Below are positions 20,010 to 30,362 of a stretch of DNA of 64,000 bases, in pieces. The notes beneath the pieces were generated by a model. That model searched no databases, had not been told where the DNA came from, and was given only the letters and a program-made list of their open reading frames with translations. A program made the position numbers and the translations under genes. The stretch comes from Haematobia irritans (lineage: Eukaryota; Arthropoda; Insecta; Diptera; Muscidae), in contig NC_134397.1 of NCBI RefSeq assembly GCF_050003625.1, positions 97,882,162 to 97,946,161 on the forward strand, written 5' to 3'. How positions within the stretch are numbered: position 1 is the stretch's first letter; each line of letters starts with the position of its first letter.

Positions 20010-20905
20010 TTGTCAAATTTATTTGGGCAAAGCCCTGTAGACTGCAAGATGGTTGGATGGACGTTTCGGAATTACATTCCTCATCAACATCCTCTACTTG
20101 CAGCAAAACTATCAACCAATTATCAGAATAAATTCAGGCATAAAGTATATGTATATATTCTGGGACGTGGTGAAATTCTGAGTCGATCTAAGCATGTCCG
20201 TCCGTCCGTCTGTTGAAATCACGCTAACTTCCGAACAAAACAAGCTAACGACTTGAAACTTGGCACAAGTAGTTGTTATTTATGTAGGTCATCCGATCCG
20301 GCTGAAATTTGGTTTTGTTGGTATATGGTCTCTAACATCCATGCAAAAATTGGTCCACATCGGTTCACAATTATATATAGACCCCATATAAACCGACCCC
20401 CAGATTTGACCTCCGGAGCCTCTTCAAGCAGCAAAATTCATCCGATCCGGCTTAAATTTGGAACGTGGTGTTAGTATATGGCCGCAAACAACCATTTCAA
20501 AATTGGTCGATCTCTAATCACACAAAAATTGGTCCATATCGGTTCATAATCATGGTTGCCACTCGAGCCAAAAATAATCTACCAAAATTTAATTTCTATA
20601 GAAAATTTTGTCAACATTTTATTTCTATAGAAAATTTGTCAAAATTTTATTTCTATAGAAAACTTTGTCAAAATTTTATTTCCTTAGAAAACTTTGTCAA
20701 ACTGAATTATATACGTATTTTCTTTTTTGTCTTTATTGATTTAATATATACCACGTATGGATTTACTTACTATTTAGAAGACGGTGTTAGGAGGTTTTAA
20801 GATACCTTGTCATCGGCAAGCGTTACCCCAACTCAAGTAATTCGATTGTGGATGGCAGTGTTTAGAAGAAGTTTCTACGCCGAACTTACGGCCGTATATA
20901 CTTGT
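20010..20905. repeat. Long dispersed repeat with an internal minisatellite
   Basis: Contains features recurring in fly repetitive DNA: GTCCGTCCGTCCGTCTGTTG at about 20197, repeated phrases around CATCCGATCCGGCT (20289 and 20439), and four tandem ~28-bp units of the AATTTTATTTCTATAGAAAA type (about 20590-20715). The last ~110 bp match 7263-7400 in inverse orientation. No coding capacity; class not determined. Confidence 0.6.
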
Positions 20906-21421
20906 TTTTTTTTATTTCTTCGTCCAAATGAACTACCAAGGCACAACTTCTAAAGCAATGAAAAGCATCCAAAATGGAGTACTTCCTATGACAAATTCAT
21001 TGGAGATGATCCAAGTTTGCACTACTTCCGGATCACAGATTGGGGATCCAAATTACTTTTTTGGAAGCTCTTTTTGCTGGGTAATTAAATAAATTTTGCA
21101 ACCAAAATAAATTAAATTTGGCATCAGTTTAACGATGGACCTGTATTCACATAATGGATGGATGGTATTCACATAATAGATCTGTTGCACTCACATTTCT
21201 GTCTGTCCGATTCCTTCGTTATTTTCGTTTCTTCCCTTGTACTTCTTCGTTGGAACTGGCCACGATGGTCCAGTTCCTAATGTTGGAATAGGCGAACCAG
21301 TGTCTCGCGTCGTGAAGTGAGGTACTTTATTAATGTCTCGTTATGACCTTTTGGTATCCATACACTCCCGGTGTGGTTTGTTGAAGTAGGTTATCAACTT
21401 TTCCATGTTCACTTTCGCGAG
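20906..21421. other. Upstream flank of the small gene
   Basis: No element ends recognised with confidence. A GC-richer part at about 21210-21420 lies just upstream of the small gene and may contain its 5' UTR and promoter; no clear TATA box was found. Confidence 0.35.
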
Positions 21422-21850
21422 ATGGCGGGTCTCGCGTTCAGGTAGGTATAGCTTATTCTTAACTGATGTATTCTTCAGTACCAAACAACATCAAGTTCAT
21501 GATATTGAATAGCTGTAAAAATTATAATTGTTATAATAAAAACGATTAATTTTTAAATTTTCTAATTTCTTTTCCAGCTGTCTAAACTGTGCTGTTGGTG
21601 TTCTTTTATCTATAATCAGTACTTTTTTGGTTGTAATCACCATAGTCGGTGTAATTGTATACTTTGTTTACTATCATGATGGAGACCATAGCGATGACTT
21701 ACAAAACAATCTTGAAAAAATTAAGGATGCTGTATCGGATAAATATGATCAAGCTACTAATCTTCTAAGTAGGACCTAGGACCATGTGATTTAATAATTA
21801 TATTCTTATATAATTTTATACTTTTCATTTTTATCATTGCAGAGAATTAA
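21422..21850 (+). CDS. Small three-exon gene, 72-aa single-pass membrane protein
   Basis: Coding exons 21422-21441, 21578-21768 and 21843-21850, joined in frame: 20 + 191 + 8 = 219 nt, i.e. 72 codons plus TAA. Splice sites: AG|GTAGGT and CTTTTCCAG|C for intron 1 (136 bp); A|GTAGGA and ATTGCAG|A for intron 2 (74 bp). The ATG has G at -3 and G at +4, with an in-frame stop upstream. The protein begins MAGLAFSCLNC, has one strong hydrophobic segment (about residues 12-38, ending VYFVYY), then an acidic HDGDHSDD stretch and an amphipathic helix-like tail (residues 46-72) ending NLLKN. If intron 2 is retained the protein ends SRT instead. AATAAA-type signals lie near 22285. No family recognised. 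The ORF is invisible in unspliced reading; the agreement of phase at both junctions, a good membrane segment and a 3' UTR speak for a real host gene. Confidence 0.62.
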
Positions 21851-22320
21851 TTTGGATGACTGTGGAGCGTGAAATTAGGAACCCCTACATACTATTTATA
21901 TACTGTTAATAATAATTATTGCATTTACCAGATAAATTATCATTATTGATATGGTCTTTAAATGATATGCAGCTGTTTTATTCTATTTTGTTCACTACCA
22001 TGGGAAAGTGACGTGAGAATTTTGAATTGCTGAAAACAACATCCTATATACATGAACAACGTGACTTCATTTTGCTCAAATATTTTCTTCGATGCGTATT
22101 CGCATTTCATTCAACCAATTCCACATTTTATTTATGTCTTGTATTTAATATATATTTAGAGTAATTAAAATTTCATGAGTTTTACTCTACTAAATATGTG
22201 TTCATTGTGATCTTGTTGCCCTTGAAGTAAACTCATATATGGCATTCCCTGTTGATAACAAACCGTAATTATATAAATATAAAAAATAAAAAAATTAAAA
22301 CACAAATTTTATTGCAATGT
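21851..22320 (+). other. Probable 3' UTR of the small gene
   Basis: Non-coding AT-rich stretch after the TAA, with AATAAA-containing sequence at about 22280-22295 that could end the transcript. No element ends seen. Confidence 0.35.
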
Positions 22321-22451
22321 TGCTGCTTATTACGTCAATTTTAAAGATTCAATGAAATAACGGAATTAACGATAAAGGTTTATTGATCATTTATAAATTA
22401 AAAAAGAGTTTTTGCCTGTTCAAAGTTCAAAACATTTGCAACTAATATTAA

Positions 22452-22672
22452 CCCCCATTTTCATAAAGCTCCGTTAGTGTTCCGTTAACTAACCAACTTT
22501 TAAACCGTATTATGGACGAAGCTGTCATCTTGCATATATATTCCATATGCCAGTTAGGAATTTGACTGACGAAAATTTTTCAGTTAAAGTTAACTGGAGA
22601 GAAGATATTTGCAATTTACTTTCTGTTAACTGGCAGTTAAAGCCTAACGGAGCTACATGAAAATGGCCGTAA
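22452..22672. mobile_element. MITE with about 23-bp inverted repeats
   Basis: Left end CCATTTTCATAAAGCTCCGT, right end in reverse complement CCATTTTCATGTAGCTCCGT; further inward, CCGTTAACT and AGTTAA blocks also pair. Around 220 bp, no ORF. Target duplication not clear, so the superfamily is not assigned. Confidence 0.7.
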
Positions 22673-22754
22673 GTGTCATATATATTTCAAAATAATTAAA
22701 GTATTTGTAACTTTTAACGATAAATGTTAATAGTTAATACTATAGCCATGCCGA

Positions 22755-23045
22755 TTTATTACTTCTGCGCAACTTTTTTCCATTGGTTAGGATTAAACGG
22801 GCAATGATATCCTATTGTTCAGGTTCAAATAAATTTCGTAAGCCTTTTCCAAAAATTTCGTACAAATTTTTAATTTTACAGCTTTCCAAAGCTTGTTTTA
22901 AGACTTTTACTTTAGGCCACTGAACAGGCTAGTCAAGCACCCGCAATTTTTCATCGGAAGTCCATTGTTTTACCACGTTACACGTGTCCTAGAGGTCATG
23001 ATCGCTCTGAATAATCCGTGCAGCTGGCATTTCTTCTTATAGGTC
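22755..23045 (-). pseudogene. Decayed Tc1-type transposase fragment
   Basis: Minus-strand translation gives a recognisable Tc1-like stretch with stops: a degenerate DHD block, CNVVKQW, DEKLRVLD, PVQWP and, after further decay, KNLYE. These correspond to the region between the second and third catalytic residues and beyond. Several in-frame stops and no visible inverted repeats. Confidence 0.55.
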
Positions 23046-23114
23046 CTTATAACTATTTCAGGTAAAAAATAACGAAAAATAATGCCCTTAAAGAAGAAAA
23101 TAATGCAGGGTGAT

Positions 23115-23576
23115 TGTTAAGATGCAGTGTATTTTATTTTATAATATTGAATTTTATTTTAAAAATGTTCAATATTTATTTTATTTAAAAGTTCCAATTT
23201 TTGCCAGTGTATTAATCGATTATAAAAACCAAACATTTTATTGCTTGTAATTATTTTACGCATAGCTATGCTCTCTTGAATTTATTTAGCTACAAGAAAT
23301 AACTGTTTTGAAAGCTCAGCTCACTTTGTATAAAAGCCATGCAACCTAAAATTTTGGCTCTCATTCGTTTTGTTTGTTACATTTGGTTTTTGTTCATTGT
23401 CACCAAGTTGTACACACAACATTACATACATAACATATGGTTATAATTTGGAAATAAACATACACCTGTTTGTTGAACATTCGTGTTTAATAAAATTTGG
23501 ATTTTTTCGCTGATCTCTTTTTTTGGAACTTTTGAACATTTGCATCATATACGTGTATTTCGATTGCACGTCAACA
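23115..23576 (+). repeat. BEL 5' LTR
   Basis: About 462 bp, TG..CA ends, with a TATAAAAG box near 23329 and AATAAA-type signals near 23450 and 23490. Confidence 0.85.
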
Positions 23577-23606
23577 TAAATTTGGTGACCCCGACGTGAT
23601 ATTAAG

Positions 23607-25170
23607 ATGAGTAACCCTCAGCCAACTGGTATGGAATCGTTCTTTAAGCGCAAAACAAAAATATTAAAGCTGCAATTAGAAAATTTCGAAAGGGGATTGA
23701 AAAACGCTAATGTGGACGATTTTGATGAAGCTACAGCCTCTGTAAAACTGGAAGTTTTAAATAAGCTTTACGATGATTTCGAATCGGCGCAAGAAAGTCT
23801 CGAGTGTGAGGACAACAACGAAATAGAAAGCAGTATTCCAACTCAAGCGCTATCAATCTACACTTCAGCCAAGACAATATTAACTCGGCGAATTATGGCA
23901 TGTGAATTGGGGCGCAATGGTACCCACCCGCCTTTTGTGTGACAATCGACTATAGATCATAATTCGATTGTAATACAGCCGCAAAAAACTCGACTCCCTG
24001 TTTTAAAAATCCCAGTATTTAGTGGTTCTTATACTGAGTGCCCGGATTTTTATTCTATGTTTTCGACCGTGGTTCACAGCGATGATGAGTTGACAAAAAT
24101 TGAAAAATTTCAGCATCTAAGGTCTAGCTTGTCTGGCCCAGCTTTGGATTCAATTCGCTCTTTGGAGATATGTGATGAAAATTATGAAAAGGCTATTGAA
24201 ATTTTAAAAAAGAGATTTGATAACAAGCGTTTAAATTTTCAGGCACATATTCGAGATATTGTGTCGATTGCTAACGTTGAGGCAAGATCAGTGTCAAAGT
24301 TGAGACACTTGAGTGACACGGTAAATTCACATTTACGGGCTTTATTTTCAATGGGTACCAAGGAACAGATTGCAGACTGCTTGCTAATAAATATCATTAG
24401 TCGCAAATTGGATATCGAGACACAACGTAAGTGGGAAGAGCAGACACCGGTTAATAAAATCCCGACATGGAATTCGATGGACATTTTCCTGCAGAAAAGA
24501 TGTCAGACGATGGAGAATGTAGAATGTGCAGAATTGAATCGACCAATAGAGCAGGTGGGATCTAACATGTATACTAACCCTAATATGCGTAAAAGATCAT
24601 TAGTAGTAACATCTAACACTATAAATTATTTGGTATGCAATTCTCAATCGCATTCGATATTTAAATGCCCACATTTTCAATCGCAAACACCATATCAGCG
24701 ATTCAAAGAAGCAAAACGTCTAGGCTTATGTCTTAATTGCCTTAAAAAGGGCCACAATGCCAAATCTTGCCTCTCAAGTGGCTGCCGGACATGCTCGGCT
24801 AAACATAATAGTTTGCTACATATGGAACCTCTTCAAGCCCCACAAGTCCAAATGCAAAATAGCCGCCCACAACTTAATCAAACTCACAACAACGAACATG
24901 GTATGATTGAACCCAATGTATCTACATCTGTTCAAAATAACTCAAATATTCCCACAAATTCAACTTTTGTTCAAAATACGTCTGCCTCAAACCAATCGGT
25001 CCACACCAATCGGTGTCCAACAACAATTCTCAGTTCATAAATAATGAAATTGAAACATTTCAAAACACTATTCTAGCCACAGCTATAATTTTTGCTAAAA
25101 ACAGTGCTAATTCTCTCATCCCATGTAGAGCAGTTCTTGATTCTCGCAATTAAACTTCATAACATCGAGT
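23607..25170 (+). pseudogene. BEL gag and start of protease
   Basis: ATG 23607. The frame has one nonsense TGA at 23940-23942 and then stays open in the same frame to 25040. The capsid region contains the FDNKRLNFQAHI block typical of BEL gag; cysteine-rich knuckles CLNCLKKGHNAKSC and CRTCSAKH follow at about 24730-24810. After 25040 a frame change leads to a protease start (AVLDSRN at about 25130), where the usual DSG triad reads DSR and a stop follows. Both changes point to an inactive protein. Confidence 0.85.
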
Positions 25171-25533
25171 TTCGCTCATAAATTACAGCTTAAACAGCAC
25201 AAATCAACAACTTTGGTATCGGGTATTGGCCAGGCAAGTCTAAGTTCTGGAAAATTTATAAATCTTTTTATCCAATCTAAAGAAGGTTCAGAATCTACAT
25301 GTCTCTCAGTAATTATCGTCCCATCCATAATGGATAACCAGCCAACGCAATCAATAGATATTTCGGCTTGGAATATTCCACAGCATATAAGGCTAGCAGA
25401 TCCGCTATTTTTCAAATCTCAAGCAATCGATATGCTAATAGGTGGGGACATATTTTTTGAAGTACTTAAGCCAGGCAAAATTAAAATTGGAAATGGATTG
25501 CCAATTTTGCAAGAAACATCATTTGGCTGGGTA

Positions 25534-26508
25534 CACGCTCACAAAAAATCGCTTCTGTAACATATACTCCCAAACATATTTTGCTTCAAGCATATACATT
25601 TTTGGGTATTGCCCAAACATTTATATGTTTGAGCTCTTCCAATAATAATATGTTTGAAAGCATATTGGTCTAAACAATATATGTTTGGGTAGTCTAAGTT
25701 CCAAACATTTTGTATTTTTGCATCCAAATTCAATAATGGTGTCTTCCAAAAAACAATATGTTATTATGTGAACATATAATATGTTTGGAAGCATTTTGCA
25801 CCCAAAAATATTATATGCTTAAAAAAATTCTCCCAAACAATATTGTGCTCAAAATTGTATTTATTTATTTATATATTTACAATCATAATGAATTATGAAA
25901 ATAAACAGGTAATATAGGTGCTAACAACATAGGTTTTCGACCTGAATGCTCAAAATTTTGTTTCTGCCCAATTGTATATTCCCCCACATCTTTCTCACTT
26001 CCTCGAGATTTTTTAGTTCTTAGCACCTTTTTCTGCAATACAAACATTGTAGAATAAATTATTCAATTGTATGATTTTTTTTATTTTAATTTTACTTTTT
26101 GCCGGACGGGGATTCGAACAGCGGACCACACAGTTTGTAAGGATCAAAGAAGTATCTGATCAATTGCCCAAGGAAAAATAAAATGTTAATTATGTAATAA
26201 CAAGCAACAACCACCAACTTAATTCAATATCGCTCTCTGTTAAATAGCGCTCCAAGCTACTAAACACATATATGTTTATAGGCTATTTCTAAATTAATAT
26301 ATGTTTGCATCCAAGCATATTATATTTACAAACATTTTATGTCCCAAACATAATATGTTCTAACATATTAACATATATGTCCCAAACATGTTATGCTAGT
26401 TTATGAACATTATATGCTTGCACTCAAAAATATTGTGTTTAAAAATTTGTGTTCCAAACATATAATGTTTATAGCCAAACATATGAAAAACAGTCTTTTT
26501 CAACCGTG
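25534..26508 (+). mobile_element. CACTA-like non-autonomous transposon, copy 1 (975 bp)
   Basis: Begins CACGCTCACAAAAAATCG, ends ...CAACCGTG; the reverse complement of the end, CACGGTTGAAAAAGACTG, is an imperfect inverted repeat of the start. Target duplication TA (25532-25533, 26509-26510), proven by the BEL reading frame: removing element plus one TA restores GGC TGG GTA GTT GGT. The interior has no ORF, but many AAACATAT/ATATGTTT motifs in both orientations and, at about 26100-26160, a tRNA-like segment on the minus strand with a B box. Confidence 0.85.
26090..26180 (-). other. tRNA-like segment inside CACTA-like copy 1
   Basis: Read on the minus strand: CTTGGGCAATTGATCAGA, then a TCCTTACAAACTG anticodon-arm-like part, GTGTGGTCC, and GCTGTTCGAATCCCCG with a good pol III B box, ending GTCCGGC. 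The acceptor and D arms are not convincing, so this is not a functional tRNA gene. The same segment lies at the same place in copies 2 (about 28420-28500) and 3 (about 44175-44250). Confidence 0.5.
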
Positions 26509-27856
26509 TAGTTGGTGGCGGTGGAAATAATTTGAAAAAATCGAATCATTGTTGTATCATTTCGAATACCTCGCAAATGAATGATAATGCTAATTTGGAT
26601 CAAATTATTCGTCGATTTTGGGAAATTGAAAATCATTTGGAAACTAACATAAAACAAACAAAGGAAGAGATTGATTGTGAAAGACATTTCATTGAAAATT
26701 ATTGTCGATAGCCATCTGGCGAATACTCAGTTCGATTACCTTTCAATATATCACCCAGTCTTCTTGGCGATTCATATCAATCAGCACTTCGTCGCTTTAA
26801 AAAATTAGAAAATCGTCTCATCAAAAACAAAGAAACTTATCGACAATACTCATCTTTTATCAAAGAGTACGAATTTCTTGGGCATATGTCATTAGTTACG
26901 AGCTTTCCTGAAAATAGCATGCGATATTTTTTACCTCATCACTGTGTGACCAAAGCTGACAGTAGTACAACAAAATTACGTGTTGTGTTCGACGGTTCTT
27001 CTAAATCATCATCTGGTCTCTCGCTCAATGATATTTTGATGTGCGGGCCAACCATTCAGTCAAACCTGTTTGATATTCTTTTGAGATTTCGATCATTCAA
27101 CATTGCGCTTACTGGAGACATATGGAAAATGTATCGTTGCGTTAAAGTTTCATCTGAAGAAAGTTTTCTTCAATGCATTTTGTGGAAAGATAATCCATCA
27201 GAAGCTTTAAAAATATTCAAGCTTGATACCGTCACATATGGCACAAAATCTGCTTCGTTTTTGTCTGTTCGGGCTATGCACCAATTAGCAAAAGATGAAA
27301 AAGAGAACTATCCTCTTGGCTCAGAAACAGTTTTAAGAGATTTTTATGTCGATGACTTAATCACTGGTGGTGATTCGGTAGACGAAGTTAAGTCTAAATT
27401 AAATCAAACATCTTTACTGCTGGCTAAAGGAAAATTTAAAATAAGAAAATGGTGTTCCAGTGACATGCGTGTACTTGAGGATATAGACAATAGCGAAAAG
27501 GAATCATTTTTAAAATTTGATGACGGTACAGACATCACGAAAACTCTTGATTTAATTTGGGAACCAAATAGCGACAATTTTCTTTTCACAATAGCTCCAT
27601 TTGAATCCAGCTCTAACATAACCAAAAGATCGGTTTTGTCCACGATTGCAAAATTGTATGATCCCTTAGGCCTCATAGGCCCTATTATTGTTAACGCCAA
27701 AATATTTCTCCAATCTTTATGGAGGGAAAAATTGTCATGGGATGAAAATATTTCTGATCACTTAAAGGAAATTTGGTTCAATTTGATTAACGAATTTCGA
27801 TTTATTAACAATTGTAAATTTCAAAGAAGGGTCGTTGTACCAGAATCACATTACCA

Positions 27857-28828
27857 CACGCTCACAAAAAATCGCTTCTGTAACATATACTCCCAAACAT
27901 ATTTTGCTTCAAGCATATACATTTTTGGCTATTGCCCACACATTTATATGTTTGATCTCTTCCAATATATAATGTTTGAAAGCCTATTGGTCTAAACAAT
28001 ATATGTTTGGGTAGTCAATTTCCAAACATTTTGTATTTTTGCATCCAAATTCAATAATGATGTATTCCAAAAAACAATATGTTATTATGTGAACATATAA
28101 TGTTTGGAAGCATTTTGCACCCAAAAATATTATATGCTTAAAACAAATTCTCCCAAACAATGTTGTGCTCAGAATTTTATTTGTTTATTTATATATTTAC
28201 AATCATAATGAATTATGAAAATAAACAGGTAATATAGGTGCTAACAACATAGGTTTTCGACCTGAATGCTCAAAATTTTGTTTCTGCCCAATTGTATATT
28301 CCCCCACATCTTTCTCACTTTCACGAGATTTTTTAGTTCTTAGCACCTTTTTCTGTAATACAAACATTGTAGAAGAAATTATTCAATTGTATGATTTTTT
28401 TTATTTTAATTTTACCTTTTGCCGGACGGGGATTCGAACAGCGGACCACACAGTTTGTAAGGATCAAAGAAGTACCTGATCAATTGCCCAAGGAAAAATA
28501 AAATGTTAATTTTGTAATAACAAGCAACAACCACCAACTTAATTCAATATCGCTCCCTGTTAAATAGCGCTCCAAGCTACTAAACACATATATGTTTATA
28601 GGCTATTTCTAAATTAATATATGTTTGCATCCAAGCATATTATATTTAAAAACATTTTTTACCACAAACATAATATGTTCTAACATATTAACATATATGT
28701 CCCAAACATGTTATGCTAGTTTATGAACATTATATGCTTGCACTCAAAAATATTGTGTTTAAAAATTTGTGTTCCAAACATATAATGTTTATAGCCAAAC
28801 ATATGAAAAACAGTCTTTTTCATCCGTG
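27857..28828 (+). mobile_element. CACTA-like non-autonomous transposon, copy 2 (972 bp)
   Basis: Same ends as copy 1 and very similar throughout. Target duplication CA (27855-27856 and 28829-28830), confirmed because its removal rejoins the BEL RNase H frame (CAT TAC CAG GTT CAT GCG). Confidence 0.85.
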
Positions 28829-29022
28829 CAGGTTCATGCGTTTTGCGACGCAAGTATATCAGCTTATGGTACATGTATTTATATTGTAAGCGAGAAAACT
28901 TGGCAACAGTGAAAACGGACAGACGTATATTATTTCACGGAAAATTATTTTTGTATTTAATTTTTATTTGTTTTGGTAATATTATTAACCCAGGCAATTC
29001 TACTGCAAACATTGCAAGGAAT

Positions 29023-30362
29023 ATGCCTGGACGTATCTCACCTGATATGGAGTATGACGTGTCGGAGGTAGAAATACCTCTAACAAATCAATTGCAACAA
29101 GTACCCATTGCCGGCAACAACAATAATGAGCAAATCATAATTCAACCAAATGACCGCAAAAGGCAGCGGTTTGAAAATGCAACTGCACCATCAGATATAG
29201 TAATTCCAGACCTGTCGGAAAAACTAAGAAACTACAAACCCACTGACCAGAACAGGTTTGGCATTCTAGGAGTGTTGGCTGACGTCAACATTGAATGTCC
29301 CAGTACCAGCTCACAAGCTACAATGTTAATAACAACAAAAATACACTGAAACCAAAATGGTGTCCTCCAATATTCATTTATAATGTGAATATCAAAACCC
29401 TTGTAGATACTCTGCGCAGCACGATCCCACCTTTTTCTTTTAAAATCAAAAACATTAATAAAAACAAAAGCAAAATCTACTTTGCAGACACAAAGGTCCA
29501 CACATCGATGATGGCAATTCTCAGGGAGAAGAACATCCATTCATATTCGTTCACGCCGAAGGAATTGAAACAAACTTCTCTTATATTAAGAGGTTTAGCA
29601 TCTGACACTGAAATCGAAGAAATGAAAACTGAACTGGATAGTATCGTTCCTGACACTGTGGCAAGCATAGTCAAATTCACGACTTCAAATTCAATTAAAA
29701 ACAAAATTGATACCGGCCTTTTCCTCGTATCTCTATTTCCAGGAAAAACAATAACTGATATTTCCAGAATAAAAAGTTTACAAAGCCAGATAATTGAATG
29801 GGAGAAGCCCAAACAAAAAGGAACTGACATACAATGCCGCAGGTGCCAGAGATGGGGGCACACCGCAAAAAATTGCAACTCCGGATACAGGTGTGTAAAA
29901 TGCGACCAAAATCACAATCCAGGTGAGTGTCAGAGAACGCGCGAAGATAACAATGCACCATTTTGCAATAATTGTAAAGAGCCAGGACATCCCGCTAATT
30001 GGCGTGGCTGCCCCACATACAAAAAATATGCAGCAGCCAGGAAACAAAGATTTGCCAAAGCGGCAGAGGAACGTTCCATTGCAAGGAACAATGTCAAAAA
30101 TGCAATTGGTGTTTCAAGCATCATTCCAGAGCAAAGTTTTGCCAGTCTTTTCAATCCACGTCCTGTGCAAAATATTTTACAAAAATCATCCGTTATAGAA
30201 CAATTTATGAAATTGAGCTCACTTTTCCTTGAACCTGAAGAGTTGTCAATTGAACAAGAGATAAATATATTCCTGAGCGAATACACAAAAATGCCAAAAT
30301 CAGAAGCCAAAGCTGAATTTATTCGAATTTTAAACAAAATCAAGACTAAATATGGACCATAG
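29023..30362 (+). pseudogene. LINE ORF1 (Gag-like), one frameshift
   Basis: Start ATG 29023 (MPGRISPDM). The first frame runs to a stop at 29349; the remainder lies in the -1 frame, open from 29295 to 30362, so a one-base change between 29295 and 29349 separates the halves. The second half carries the region found next to Jockey zinc fingers (SLILRGLASDTEIEEM, about 29580) and three knuckles: CRRCQRWGHTAKNC, CVKCDQNHNPGEC and CNNCKEPGHPANWRGC (29830-30020). It binds LINE RNA by family knowledge. No slippery heptamer is seen in the overlap, so mutation is likelier than recoding. Confidence 0.85.

Larger units (their letters stand above)
25195..28890 (+). pseudogene. BEL protease remainder and reverse transcriptase, interrupted
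   Basis: 25213-25531 continues the BEL aspartic-protease region up to FGW; the CACTA-like copy 1 splits it, and the frame resumes exactly at 26511. A nonsense TAG at 26709-26711 follows. The reverse transcriptase runs from about 26712 to 27854 with VVFDGSS (26983), ALTGDIWKMY and the catalytic YVDDLITG (27345). Copy 2 of the CACTA-like element splits the next part (HAFCDAS, RNase H start at 28834). Total insertion lengths keep the expected frame shifts (977 and 974 nt), so the frames on either side agree. Confidence 0.88.

Noticed and set aside
26886..27995. 369-aa intact gene
   Set aside because: Its last ~45 codons belong to an inserted transposon; the rest is BEL reverse transcriptase with a stop upstream.
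29295..29349. Programmed frameshift in LINE ORF1
   Set aside because: The A-run there does not form an in-frame X XXY YYZ heptamer; probably a mutation.
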